Assembly (NCBI RefSeq): GCF_030506305.1
Contig: NZ_CP119421.1
Coordinates: 1,542,354-1,606,353 of the forward strand
Reading direction: 5' to 3'
Source of the DNA: Porifericola rhodea
GTDB taxonomy: Bacteria; Bacteroidota; Bacteroidia; Cytophagales; Cyclobacteriaceae
Length of the DNA stretch: 64,000 bases
Within the stretch, counting starts at the first letter, position 1. Every line of letters begins with the position of its first letter. Below the pieces are notes generated by a model. The model was not told where the DNA came from. It was given only the letters and a program-made list of their open reading frames with translations, and ran no database searches. A program made the translations under genes and the position numbers. Shown in pieces: positions 36,986 through 46,271 of this stretch.

Positions 36986-38509
36986 ATGAAAAAGACTCTA
37001 TTTTTTTTAATTTCAGCACTTCTTTTTTCTACTTCCTGTAAAGAACTCATAGAAGAGATACTAGACCAGCCCAAAGATGATAAACCCAAGAAAGAAAGCC
37101 CTTCAACGTTTAAAGAAGTTGCTAGTATTACACTTGGGGGTGAGGGCGCTGCCGAAATTTCTGCTTTTGATAAGGAAAGCAAGCGCCTTTTTGTAGTCAA
37201 CAATGATGGAGACTCTCGCATAGATGTTGTAGATCTGGAAGATCCTGAAAACCCTTTGTATACAAGCAGTATCAGTATTGTAGAATATGGGGCTGGAGTC
37301 AATAGCGTGGCCGTTAGTCATGGCCTGCTGGCAGCTGCCATAGAAGTCGACCCTACTGAAGATGATGGCATTATTGTGTTTTATGATACGCATACCTTAA
37401 CTAAAATAGCCGAGGTGGCTGCTGGTGCATTACCAGATATGGTTACTTTTTCGCCAGATGGACAGTATGCGCTTTCTGCCAATGAAGGGGAGCCCTCAGG
37501 CTATGAGGAAGGAGATATTGATCCTATAGGAAGTATTACCATTATTGAGGTTAAAAAAAGGTTCACTGCAAAAACACTGGATTTTACTGCCTTTGAGGGC
37601 ATGAAAAATGCCTTGGCCACGCAGGGCTTTAGAGTATTTGGCCCTGGAGCCAGCTTGAGCCAGGATGTTGAACCTGAGTATATTACTGTTTCAGAAAACT
37701 CAAAGACTGCCTGGGTAGCGCTACAAGAAAACAATGGACTGGCTCGTATTGACCTGACATCTAAAACTATTACCGATATACTACCTTTAGGTAACAAAGA
37801 TTATTCTTTAATAGAAAATGCCATAGATGCCAGCGACGAAGATGACAAAATCAAGTTGAACTCATGGCCTGTATTGGGTATGTACCAACCTGATGCAATT
37901 GCAGCATTTACTGTGGGCGGACTCTCCTACATTATTTCTGCAAATGAAGGGGATGCCCGCGAATACGATGGCTTGGAGGAAGAAGTAAGAGTTAAAGACC
38001 TAAAGCTTGACCCGGCTATTTTTCCAGAAGTTGCAGCCCTTCAGGAAGATGATAGATTGGGCAGACTACAGATTACCAATACTCTTGGCAACACTGACGA
38101 TGACGATGAGTACGAAGCCTTATATGCCTTTGGAGGACGCTCCTTTAGCATCTGGGATGGCCTTAGCGGACAAATGATTTACGATAGTGGAAACGAGGTA
38201 GAGAAGCTTATTATTGAAGCAGGATTGTATGATGATGGTCGCAGCGATGCCAAAGGCGTAGAACCTGAAGGGGTAGCTGTAGGTAAGATGGGCAAGCGTA
38301 TTATCGCTTTTATTGGCCTGGAGCGTGTAGATGCCGTTATGGTATATGATATTACCAACCCATATCAACCTCAGTTTGTCAAGATTCTTGAAAGCGGTGA
38401 TGCGCCTGAAGGATTGGTATTTGTACCTGCCGAAGACAGCCCTAATGAAAAAAGCCTGCTAATTGTAAGCTCAGAAGATGATGGGCAGGTAAAGATATAT
38501 CAGCCTTAA
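36986..38509 (+). CDS. Choice-of-anchor I family beta-propeller lipoprotein
   Basis: A 507-aa lipoprotein (lipobox STSC, Cys18) followed by an acidic/lysine-rich linker (about 19-40). The remainder is a beta-propeller of repeated FSPDGQYALSANEGEPSGYE-like blades; a second NEGD motif occurs in SANEGDAREYDG, as in the choice-of-anchor I family seen with alkaline phosphatase-like secreted proteins. Acidic loops (DDDDEYEA, DPTEDDG) may bind calcium. No catalytic residues are evident and its ligand is unknown. It appears monocistronic, with a weak terminator at 38534-38566. Confidence 0.82.
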   Translation: MKKTLFFLISALLFSTSCKELIEEILDQPKDDKPKKESPSTFKEVASITLGGEGAAEISAFDKESKRLFVVNNDGDSRIDVVDLEDPENPLYTSSISIVEYGAGVNSVAVSHGLLAAAIEVDPTEDDGIIVFYDTHTLTKIAEVAAGALPDMVTFSPDGQYALSANEGEPSGYEEGDIDPIGSITIIEVKKRFTAKTLDFTAFEGMKNALATQGFRVFGPGASLSQDVEPEYITVSENSKTAWVALQENNGLARIDLTSKTITDILPLGNKDYSLIENAIDASDEDDKIKLNSWPVLGMYQPDAIAAFTVGGLSYIISANEGDAREYDGLEEEVRVKDLKLDPAIFPEVAALQEDDRLGRLQITNTLGNTDDDDEYEALYAFGGRSFSIWDGLSGQMIYDSGNEVEKLIIEAGLYDDGRSDAKGVEPEGVAVGKMGKRIIAFIGLERVDAVMVYDITNPYQPQFVKILESGDAPEGLVFVPAEDSPNEKSLLIVSSEDDGQVKIYQP

Positions 38510-38533
38510 GCAAACCTGACTTAGTTATTTCTG

Positions 38534-38566
38534 AAAAAGTGGGCTCTTATGGGCTCGCTTTTTTTT
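38534..38566 (+). terminator. Probable terminator after the beta-propeller gene
   Basis: AAAAAGTG (38534-38541) can pair with CGCTTTTT (38556-38563) through one wobble, followed by further T. The inside of the hairpin contains the direct repeat GGGCTC twice and does not pair further. Confidence 0.45.
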
Positions 38567-38638
38567 GTATAAGTCAATTATCTTGTTGTTTGTCTGGTAA
38601 AAATAGTACGCTAGCCTTTTTCTATAGGTCACATTCTC

Positions 38639-38646
38639 TAAATTTG
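38639..38646 (+). promoter_or_regulatory. Possible -7 element for purU
   Basis: TAAATTTG matches TAnnTTTG and ends 19 bases before ATG 38666. No convincing -33 TTG is found at the expected distance. Confidence 0.35.
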
Positions 38647-38665
38647 AGGGCAGCTTACCAGAAAA

Positions 38666-39559
38666 ATGACCGAAATTACTGCAAATTACACTGCCATGAG
38701 CAACAGCAAGCATACTGCTATACTTTTACTATCCTGCCCCGATCGTGTAGGATTAGTTTCTCGTATCTCTCACTTTATCTTTGAAAGAGGAGGAAATATA
38801 CTTGATCTTGATGAGCATGTAGATACTCAGCATAATACCTTTTCGGTACGCGTAGCCTGGGATATGAAAAACTTTTCCATTCCTGCTGCTAAAATTGAAG
38901 AAGCTTTTACGCCCCTAGCAAATGAGTTTAATGCCAGTTGGAGAGTAAAGTTTTCTGATGCAAAGCAAAAGGTTGCTATTTTCGTCTCTAAATATGACCA
39001 TTGTTTGCAGGAAATACTTTGGCGCAAGCGTATGGGAGAGTTTGATTTTGATATTCCACTGATTATTTCCAATCACCCTGACCTTCAACCTCTTGCCGAT
39101 CTCTATAATATCCCCTACCATGTTTTTCCAATTACTAAAGAAAACCGCTTGGAGCAGGAGCAGAAAGAGATTGCCCTTCTGCAAGAGCATCAAGTAGATA
39201 CTATTATACTAGCACGCTATATGCAAATAGTATCTCCGGACTTCGTAAGCCAATACCCCAACCAGATAATTAATATTCATCATTCGTTTTTGCCAGCATT
39301 TATTGGAGGCAATCCGTACAAAAGAGCCTTTGAAAGAGGTGTAAAAATTATTGGGGCTACCAGCCATTACGTAACTGCAGATATAGATGAAGGTCCTATT
39401 ATTGAGCAGGACATTATCCGTATTACGCATAAAGATTCTGTACGAGACCTGGTAAGAAAGGGCAGAGACTTAGAGCGCTTGGTTTTAGCTCGTGCTTTGC
39501 ATTTACATAGCGAACACCGAATACTTGTTGAAGAAAACAAGACCGTAATTTTTGATTAG
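38666..39559 (+). CDS. purU: Formyltetrahydrofolate deformylase
   Basis: Hydrolyses 10-formyl-THF to formate and THF, balancing one-carbon pools and feeding formate to purine synthesis. The 297-aa protein starts with an ACT regulatory domain (about 17-90: LLLSCPDRVGLVSRISHF) followed by a formyltransferase domain. The catalytic triad corresponds to Asn203 and His205 in INIHHSFLPAF and Asp241 in DIDEGPII, spaced as in GAR transformylase. ATG 38666 is used; an in-frame ATG at 38696 would give 287 aa, closer to the usual length, so the start is uncertain by ten codons. It stands alone, with no purine gene beside it. Confidence 0.95.
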   Translation: MTEITANYTAMSNSKHTAILLLSCPDRVGLVSRISHFIFERGGNILDLDEHVDTQHNTFSVRVAWDMKNFSIPAAKIEEAFTPLANEFNASWRVKFSDAKQKVAIFVSKYDHCLQEILWRKRMGEFDFDIPLIISNHPDLQPLADLYNIPYHVFPITKENRLEQEQKEIALLQEHQVDTIILARYMQIVSPDFVSQYPNQIINIHHSFLPAFIGGNPYKRAFERGVKIIGATSHYVTADIDEGPIIEQDIIRITHKDSVRDLVRKGRDLERLVLARALHLHSEHRILVEENKTVIFD

Positions 39560-40008
39560 CCCTTACAGGATTGTACGCATTCTGCCTGACAAACTGTACT
39601 ATACGATTGTTTCTAAAAAGGTAACTTTAGTTTAGTGAACTCTGCTCAAACTCACTATCTGTTTAGTTATAGTTATATGAGTATTTGTTCTCTAGCTCAC
39701 TATTGTTTTTTATAATAACAGCACATTTATTTATAAATTATTTGCGGAAAATAATCTGCAATTTGTAGAATTATTCCTCAATAACCACCCCTAATTTTCA
39801 ATAATACACTCCAGTAACCAGTTTATACCAAATATATTTTCGCACATTTAGCACAATATTTTTTTTAATATCTACACCTATTCGTTACTACGAAGCCCCT
39901 AACATCTTGCAATATATTTATATGTACTAACACTCATAATAAACTCTAATACTCCCTGATTTTTGCTATAGTTAGTGTTAATTTTTTCATCAACTTACTT
40001 TTTATACT
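39560..40008. other. AT-rich intergenic region upstream of second SusC
   Basis: About 450 bases of very AT-rich sequence without a credible ORF or RNA gene. It should contain the promoter of the second SusCD operon; near-matches to TAnnTTTG occur, but none is exact. Confidence 0.5.
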
Positions 40009-43000
40009 ATGAGGAACTATATTTTACTCAGTCAGTTGCTCGCTCTTTTTTTTACCTTCGGTGCACAGGCTCAGCAAGAAGTCAGTGGTACTATTACCTC
40101 AACTGAGGGGGAAGCTCTTCCGGGCGTAAACATCCTTGTCAAAAACACTACCATTGGCACCCTCTCCACCCTGGGTGGCCAGTATGCTATTACTATTCCC
40201 GACTCTATTAGCCAGGCGGTACTCCTGTTTTCGTTTGTAGGCTATGAAGAGAAAGAAGTAGAAGTAAACAAGCAGTCTGTAATTGATGTCAGCCTGGAAA
40301 GCAGCACCCAGCAATTAGAAGAAGTGGTAGTTGTTGGTTATGGCGTTATTGATCGGCAAAAGCTCGCAGGCGCTGTATCGTCTATTGGTAGCGAAGACAT
40401 TGAGGCCGATCCGGTAGTAGGGCTAAACCAGGCAGTACAAGGGAAAGTAGCCGGAGTGCAGGTTACACAAAACTCAGGCACCCCGGGCGGAGCTCTAAAT
40501 TTTAGGGTAAGAGGAGTTACAACACTGAACTCAAGCACTACGGAACCGCTCTATGTAGTAGATGGTATTCCTATCAACTCAGACAATTATGGAGGAATTA
40601 GCGCAGGGTCACGCCAGACTATTAACCCCTTGGCCTCTATTAATCCCGCAGATGTAGCCTCTGTTGAAGTCCTCAAAGATGCCTCAGCTACGGCCATCTA
40701 TGGTGCCAGAGCTGCTAATGGGGTAGTACTGATTACTACCCGCAAAGGAAACAATGGAAGTAACCGCATTAATCTGAATGCTTATTATGGATTACAGGAA
40801 CTGCCCAGAACAATAGGTATGGCTAACTCGGCTCAATATCGGCAGTATATTACTGACCTCGCCACTTTAAACGATTGGGATGACCCTGGTTTTGGTATTA
40901 GTGATATTAACACTAACTGGCAGGAGGTGCTCTACCAAAATAGCTTGGTAGAAGGAGGAGAAACAGCCCCCATTCAGAGTTATACACTTTCCGCAAGTGG
41001 CGGCTCGGATCAAACTATTTATTATGTATCTGGAGGCTATTTTATGCAGGAGGGTATTGTGAAAGGCTCTGGTTACGAACGCATAAATTTGAGAACTAAC
41101 CTAGAGCATGAGTTCAATGAACATATCAAGTTCGGAACTAACATTAACCTTTCGCGAGGCAAAACTGATAGAATTGTAGAGGACTTTGGGGGAAGTGGCC
41201 CGGTGAGCCTTGCTTTACTAAGCCGCCCTAATTTACCCGTTTATAATGAAGCAGGAAAATTCTTCTTAGACACCCTGATTAACCGTGATAACCCTCTGGC
41301 AATGGCCAAGCTACCTAATTACTACGATAAAGTAGATAGAATTTTAGGTAACATATATCTGGAGGCGGAACTTCTGAAAGGACTTCGCTTTCGCTCTACA
41401 GCAGGCATAGACAGAACAGACAATGAAGGAGAGTTTTACAGACCCAAAGAGGGTATAAGAGCAGGCGAACAACGTGGAGGTCTGCGTAATACTAATCGTT
41501 TCCTCACCTTTACATGGCTAAACGAAAATACACTGAACTACAACAAAGAAACAGGAGATCATGAATTTACCATATTAGCAGGTAATACTCTGCAAAATGC
41601 ACAGATCAGTTCTTATTATACCAATGCTGTAGGTTTCCCTAGTGATGAGGTAGTTATTGTAAATAATGCCAGTTCTTATAATGCCGGAGAGCGACTGGAA
41701 GGTTGGAGCCTGGTATCTTTCTTTTCCAGAGTCAATTACATTTTTAAAGATCGCTATATCATTACAGCCAATTACCGTGTAGATGGTTCCTCAAGATTTG
41801 GAGAAGAAAAATTGTATGGCGCTTTTCCTTCAGTAGCTGTAGCCTGGCGAGCATCCGAAGAAGCTTTTTTACAAAATCTTTCAGCCATAACTAACCTTAA
41901 ACTTAGAGCCAGTTTAGGCCAGTCGGGCAACCAGCCCCGAGACTTTTATAATGCAGTACCTTTATATAGCATTAGTGCCTATTACGGAGACTATGTAGGA
42001 TTTATTCCTCAGACCATAGGAAACAACCAACTAAGCTGGGAGACCACCACTCAACTTAACCTGGGCCTGGATCTTGATCTGTTTGATGACAGAATTAGCT
42101 TACTGGCCGATTACTACATTAAAAAGACAGAAGATCTGCTTACCAGCTATCGCTTACCTCAGGCTACGGGCACGCTTTTTACCACTGTTAACCTGGGTAA
42201 TATGGAAAATAAAGGGTTTGAGTTTGAAATTACTTCCAGAAACCTACAGGGTGCCTTAAGCTGGAATACCAGCCTGAATATGTCTTTCCCTACCAATAAG
42301 ATTACTTACCTGGCAGGCGAAGAAGTGCTGGATGGCTTAGGTGATGCATCGCATATTGTTAGAGAGGGCTACCCTATCGGCTCTTTCTTTGGCTACATTG
42401 CAGAAGGAATAGACCCTACTACCGGCAATATTATTTATGCAGATATAGACGATGATGGACAGCGTTCGCTTCCGGGAGCAGTAGATACCGACGATCGTAC
42501 TATCATTGGCAACCCTCACCCTGAGTTTTATGGAGGTATAACTAACAGCTTGTTTTATGGTAATTTTGACCTGAGTGTGCAGGGGCAGTTTGTTTACGGC
42601 AATGATATCTGGAACTTTACCCGCCAGAGTTTTGATAGGCTTACCGGTGCCGCAAATAATATTTCTGCAGATGCGCTAGACTATTGGACAGAGGCTAATC
42701 CCGATGCAAGTTACCCACGACCTACAATTGGGCAAACTACCAATGACTTGCTCTCTACCCGATGGATTGAAGATGGCTCCTTCTTCAGGCTTAGAGATAT
42801 TACGCTTGGCTATACAATGCCCACCGAGCTAAGCCAACGCCTGCAGATTGAACAGATGAGAGTATATATTCAGGCTCAGAACCTACATGTCTTTACTAAT
42901 TATAGCGGCTACGATCCGGAGATTAATGTTTATGAAAACCGTGGCTCTATGATCGGGGCGGACTATGCCAGCTACCCCCGAGCACGCACATTTTTAGTTG

Positions 43001-43020
43001 GCCTAAACCTAACTTTTTAA
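40009..43020 (+). CDS. SusC/RagA TonB-dependent outer-membrane transporter (second copy)
   Basis: A 1003-aa outer-membrane importer. Signal peptide about 1-22 (ends GAQAQ), a carboxypeptidase-regulatory-like domain at about 25-100 (VSGTITSTEGEALPGVNILV), a TonB-box-like region LEEVVVVGYGV, a plug with RVRGVTTLNSS and VEVLKDASATAIYGARAANG, and a barrel ending VGLNLTF. It is about 95 residues shorter than the first SusC, mainly because its N-terminus lacks the extra spacer and because of barrel loops. The partner SusD begins 18 bases downstream. No degradative enzyme flanks the pair, so the imported nutrient is unknown. Confidence 0.95.
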   Translation: MRNYILLSQLLALFFTFGAQAQQEVSGTITSTEGEALPGVNILVKNTTIGTLSTLGGQYAITIPDSISQAVLLFSFVGYEEKEVEVNKQSVIDVSLESSTQQLEEVVVVGYGVIDRQKLAGAVSSIGSEDIEADPVVGLNQAVQGKVAGVQVTQNSGTPGGALNFRVRGVTTLNSSTTEPLYVVDGIPINSDNYGGISAGSRQTINPLASINPADVASVEVLKDASATAIYGARAANGVVLITTRKGNNGSNRINLNAYYGLQELPRTIGMANSAQYRQYITDLATLNDWDDPGFGISDINTNWQEVLYQNSLVEGGETAPIQSYTLSASGGSDQTIYYVSGGYFMQEGIVKGSGYERINLRTNLEHEFNEHIKFGTNINLSRGKTDRIVEDFGGSGPVSLALLSRPNLPVYNEAGKFFLDTLINRDNPLAMAKLPNYYDKVDRILGNIYLEAELLKGLRFRSTAGIDRTDNEGEFYRPKEGIRAGEQRGGLRNTNRFLTFTWLNENTLNYNKETGDHEFTILAGNTLQNAQISSYYTNAVGFPSDEVVIVNNASSYNAGERLEGWSLVSFFSRVNYIFKDRYIITANYRVDGSSRFGEEKLYGAFPSVAVAWRASEEAFLQNLSAITNLKLRASLGQSGNQPRDFYNAVPLYSISAYYGDYVGFIPQTIGNNQLSWETTTQLNLGLDLDLFDDRISLLADYYIKKTEDLLTSYRLPQATGTLFTTVNLGNMENKGFEFEITSRNLQGALSWNTSLNMSFPTNKITYLAGEEVLDGLGDASHIVREGYPIGSFFGYIAEGIDPTTGNIIYADIDDDGQRSLPGAVDTDDRTIIGNPHPEFYGGITNSLFYGNFDLSVQGQFVYGNDIWNFTRQSFDRLTGAANNISADALDYWTEANPDASYPRPTIGQTTNDLLSTRWIEDGSFFRLRDITLGYTMPTELSQRLQIEQMRVYIQAQNLHVFTNYSGYDPEINVYENRGSMIGADYASYPRARTFLVGLNLTF

Positions 43021-43038
43021 TTTATAATTGAAGTCAAG

Positions 43039-44412
43039 ATGAAAAATATAGCATATCTACTATTACTATCTGTTGCATTTAGCAGTTGTGACGATTTTTT
43101 GAATGAAGAGCCAGGTTTTAATCTGACAGAAGATCAGGTGTTTGCCAGTGTTTCCAATGTAGAGCCTGCTGTTGCTGGGGCTTATAATACTATGATTCGA
43201 TCCAGCAGTGAAAACAACCAGGGCTACCTCTCTCGTAATTTTTACCTGATCACGGCTTTTTCTGCCTGGGATCTTAAAGAACCTAATGACGCAGTGCCTA
43301 GCTTTCTGGAATTCTATAACCATCAGGTGCAGCCTAACAACACTTATCTGGAAGATAGTTGGGGTGCCATTTATGAAGCTATACAGGCAGTAGACAAAAT
43401 TATTGCCTATGCGCCTGCTGCCGAGGGTGATCAGGCTACGCTAGACCGACTACTGGCTGAGGCTTACTTTCTTCGCGCATACCATTATTTTAACTTGGTG
43501 CGCATGTTTGGAGGAGTTCCCCTATATCTGGAACCTATCAAAAATACTGAAGCTGAGCAAATATTTCTACCCCGTGCTACCAGAGAAGAGGTATATGAGC
43601 AAATAGTGAATGACCTGGAAACTGCCCAGTCTTTGATGCCAGCAAACTATAAGCAGGCAAACAGAGCTTCCTTACCTTTAATAAAAGGCCTGCTTGCCAA
43701 AGTGCATTTGTATCAGGAAAATTATGCGGAAGCAGAGAGCTTGGCAGCAGAAGTAATGAATGAATACACTTTTTCGTTAAGTCCGGAGTTTGCTAATATT
43801 TTCAGGGCAGAAGATGAACCTGAGTCCTTACTAGAGATACCATTTAATGCCCGTAGCGGATACAATGCTCTTACCACACTTACTCTACCGCCCGGCGAAC
43901 CTTATAATGGTGTAGCCAGCTCGCCTTTTGTCGTATATAAGCAGGGAGATGTTTACCCATTGATAGAGTTATACGAAGCAGAGGATATTCGTCTTCAGCA
44001 AACTTTCCATCAAGGCCAGGACTGGTACTATGTAGTAAAATACACCTCATTGGATAATTTTGATGCTATATCGCTTATGCGAATGCCGGAACTACTCCTT
44101 ATTTATGCTGAAGCTGCAGCACGAAATGCCCAAAGTGTTACTGATGCTGCTTTTGAAGCTTACAACCAGGTAAGAAGCCGTGCAGGAGTACCTGCCGAAA
44201 GGTCTGAGTTTGGCTCTATAGAAGCTTTTATTGATGAGGTTGTTGAGGAAAAAAGAAGAGAGCTAGTACTTGAAGGTGAAACCTGGTTTGATTACGTCAG
44301 AGCAGGCAAAGCTGCCGAATTAGGCGCTGCTAACCCTGATTACTGGCTTTACCCAATTCCTCAGATAGAAATGGATGTAAACAAAAAGCTTGTGCAAAAT
44401 CCGGGTTACTAA
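43039..44412 (+). CDS. SusD/RagB lipoprotein (second copy)
   Basis: A 457-aa surface lipoprotein (lipobox FSSC, Cys17) paired with the second SusC. Typical SusD features: DDFLNEEPGFNLTEDQVF at the start, the TPR-like LLAEAYFLRAYHYFNLVRMF, FNARSGYNAL in the middle, and the C-terminal WLYPIPQIEMDVNKKLVQNP. It is shorter than the 600-aa paralogue and than most SusD proteins (about 500-600 aa), suggesting smaller glycan-binding loops rather than truncation, since both ends are intact. A 10-bp perfect hairpin follows at 44420-44447. Confidence 0.95.
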   Translation: MKNIAYLLLLSVAFSSCDDFLNEEPGFNLTEDQVFASVSNVEPAVAGAYNTMIRSSSENNQGYLSRNFYLITAFSAWDLKEPNDAVPSFLEFYNHQVQPNNTYLEDSWGAIYEAIQAVDKIIAYAPAAEGDQATLDRLLAEAYFLRAYHYFNLVRMFGGVPLYLEPIKNTEAEQIFLPRATREEVYEQIVNDLETAQSLMPANYKQANRASLPLIKGLLAKVHLYQENYAEAESLAAEVMNEYTFSLSPEFANIFRAEDEPESLLEIPFNARSGYNALTTLTLPPGEPYNGVASSPFVVYKQGDVYPLIELYEAEDIRLQQTFHQGQDWYYVVKYTSLDNFDAISLMRMPELLLIYAEAAARNAQSVTDAAFEAYNQVRSRAGVPAERSEFGSIEAFIDEVVEEKRRELVLEGETWFDYVRAGKAAELGAANPDYWLYPIPQIEMDVNKKLVQNPGY

Positions 44413-44419
44413 ACAAAAT

Positions 44420-44447
44420 GAAGGGGAAGGCAGGTCGCTTCCCCTTC
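44420..44447 (+). terminator. Hairpin terminator after second SusD
   Basis: GAAGGGGAAG (44420-44429) pairs perfectly with CTTCCCCTTC (44438-44447) around an 8-base loop. The following run is AT-rich, not pure T. It lies between convergent genes and could work in both directions. Confidence 0.65.
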
Positions 44448-44468
44448 GTATTATAATAGTATGAGCTA

Positions 44469-44651
44469 TTAGCCCAAAAACTTCTTAATCAGTGCTCCAA
44501 TAACAACAATTACTATTACTACCAAAATTATTGCAGCCCAAAAGCCTGCTTCAAAGATATCGCCTATCAAACCACCCACAGAGTCGCAGCTACTTAAAAA
44601 TACTGCGCTGAGCATTATCAGGCTTATGTTTCCTATGTTTTTTGTTTTCAT
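44469..44651 (-). CDS. Small lipoprotein with a C-terminal membrane helix
   Basis: A 60-aa protein. The N-terminal signal ends in lipobox LSSC with Cys22, then a short Gly-rich linker and a strongly hydrophobic helix (AAIILVVIVIVVIGALI, about 39-55) with Lys-Lys near the end. Very short proteins of this kind occur in many Bacteroidota next to stress genes and are poorly characterised. It lies between the second SusCD operon and the CsbD gene, 67 bases from the latter, with a terminator in between, so it should have its own promoter. Confidence 0.65.
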   Translation of the reverse strand: MKTKNIGNISLIMLSAVFLSSCDSVGGLIGDIFEAGFWAAIILVVIVIVVIGALIKKFLG

Positions 44652-44685
44652 CTGTCTAAATATTAAAAAGTGATGCCTTACGATA

Positions 44686-44715
44686 TAAAAAATGCCCTGG
44701 TACCGGGCACTTTTT
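44686..44715 (-). terminator. Terminator of the CsbD gene
   Basis: On the minus strand TGCCC (44709-44705) pairs with GGGCA (44697-44693), with flanking A and T runs that extend the stem, and six T follow (44691-44686). Confidence 0.7.
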
Positions 44716-44718
44716 CAT

Positions 44719-44904
44719 TTAATAGCTATTGATTTTCTTTTTCAGCTCATCTTTACTTTTTCCGGTCTTTTGCTGCAACTTACCAAGTAGTTCATCTTCT
44801 TTACCTTCTGCATAGGTAAGGTCATCATCGGTAAGCTCGCTATACTCCTGCTTAAGCTTACCTTTTATTTCATTCCATCTTCCTTTGATTCTTAAATCGT
44901 CCAT
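44719..44904 (-). CDS. CsbD family stress-response protein
   Basis: A 61-aa hydrophilic protein: [20 protein letters not shown], then [20 protein letters not shown] and a C-terminal helix. The WNEIKGKLK and LTDDDL pattern is the CsbD signature. CsbD-like proteins accumulate under general stress or phosphate starvation in several bacteria; their molecular role is not established. It is followed by its own terminator and stands alone. Confidence 0.92.
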   Translation of the reverse strand: MDDLRIKGRWNEIKGKLKQEYSELTDDDLTYAEGKEDELLGKLQQKTGKSKDELKKKINSY

Positions 44905-45005
44905 AGTTTAAAAAATTAAATGTTAAACATTTGTATCTCGTTTATATAACCTGTAGACCTATGAATTGTTAGTTGAAAGTTAACTACTCAGCTTAATATA
45001 TGTGT

Positions 45006-45890
45006 TTAGTTACGCATACAGCAATGTTTAAATTTATCGCCCGAACCACAAGGGCAAGGGTCGTTTCTTCCTATACGCTTGGCCTTACGAAAAGGCTTTT
45101 TTAGACGCCTGCTCATATCCTGATGATACACCTTACGCAGAGTTTTGTACAGCTCCGGGTGTTTCTGTTTAAAAAGCTTAGGGCGCTCAAAAAAGTACTC
45201 GCTGGCTACGGCCAAAAACTCTTCTTCGCTGGTTGCAGCATAAGCGTCAATATCACTTTTACCTTTGCGTATACGCTGCATTTCTCTACGCATTAGCCTA
45301 AGCCAGGGCTTTGCATACTCTTTATTGTTAAGTTCTGCGGGTATACCATCTATGCTTCCGTCCTGTTTGTCTAAAATATGGACAAACTCATGAATACCTA
45401 CATTATGCTTATCGGTGGTATTCTCAAAACTTTGGTGCAGGCTATGTTTACTTAATATCATAATTCCTTCCATACTCCCACCGCTGCCTACCATACCTGT
45501 AATTACCTCTTCCGGGTTTTTAGTGGAGAAATTACGGTCAAAAGATGAAGGGTAGAGCAAAACCTCATTAAGATAGCTATACTGCCAGCCTGGAAACCCA
45601 AAAAGAGGAATAACTGCGCTACAGGCTACTAATAGACGATCCAGATCATCAACTTCTACCCGTATGCCTGTAATTCGTACCTGTCGCATAAATTTGCGAA
45701 TACTTTTCTCAAAACGCTTCTTCTCTTTTTGGTTAAGGTTTTGGTAAAAATGGACATGCTTCTCTAGTAGCTCTCGCCACTCTACAGGAAATTTAGAAGG
45801 AACTTTGCGCACTGGACGATTTCTGTACCATACCCAAAAAGCCAAATACGCAAATAGCAGAAAGCCAACAATGGTGAAAAATACTTGCAT
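45006..45890 (-). CDS. MtfA-like zinc peptidase with C-terminal SEC-C motif
   Basis: A 294-aa protein. One N-terminal membrane helix (about 4-22) is followed by an MtfA (M90 peptidase) domain with the zinc site HEFVH at 167-171 and upstream elements LFGFPGWQYSYLNEVLLYPS. The last 21 residues (GRNDPCPCGSGDKFKHCC, then MRN) are a SEC-C zinc motif with Cys279, Cys281, Cys290 and Cys291, also found at the end of SecA. E. coli MtfA is a soluble peptidase linked to Mlc and glucose uptake; the membrane anchor and SEC-C tail here indicate a different placement or partner. Monocistronic. Confidence 0.88.
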   Translation of the reverse strand: MQVFFTIVGFLLFAYLAFWVWYRNRPVRKVPSKFPVEWRELLEKHVHFYQNLNQKEKKRFEKSIRKFMRQVRITGIRVEVDDLDRLLVACSAVIPLFGFPGWQYSYLNEVLLYPSSFDRNFSTKNPEEVITGMVGSGGSMEGIMILSKHSLHQSFENTTDKHNVGIHEFVHILDKQDGSIDGIPAELNNKEYAKPWLRLMRREMQRIRKGKSDIDAYAATSEEEFLAVASEYFFERPKLFKQKHPELYKTLRKVYHQDMSRRLKKPFRKAKRIGRNDPCPCGSGDKFKHCCMRN

Positions 45891-46271
45891 TCTTTAGTTA
45901 TAGAATAAGTTGAAAAAATAGTCTTAAAAAATAATTATTATAAAAACTACTGATTAAAACCTCAGCCATAACCTTCAGTCGGTTTAAAAGTTTATATAAG
46001 GGTCATTCATAAATTTATTAACCCCTATTTTATAAGCCTCTGAGCTACAGCATTTTTACATATACACAATTCAATATTAGTTTTTTTGAAAAAATTGTAA
46101 TGAACAATGCTTTTCCCTATATATTTATATTCTTAAAGTGAAAATTACTGCCATTTTTGCGATATAAGCCGTATTATTGTCAAACAAACGATTTGATTTT
46201 TTGGAGTTGAAGCATTTTTATATCAAAGCTTATCTGCTCCACTAACCTATTACCGTAAAATTGTTAAGTCT
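45891..46271. other. Intergenic region between divergent genes
   Basis: About 380 bases, AT-rich, no ORF or RNA gene recognised. It should hold the promoters of the MtfA-like gene and ppc; no exact TAnnTTTG element was found on the ppc side. Confidence 0.5.

Noticed and set aside
38541-38556. GGGCTC direct repeat after the beta-propeller gene as a regulatory site
   Set aside because: Only two copies and they lie inside a probable terminator; chance is more likely.
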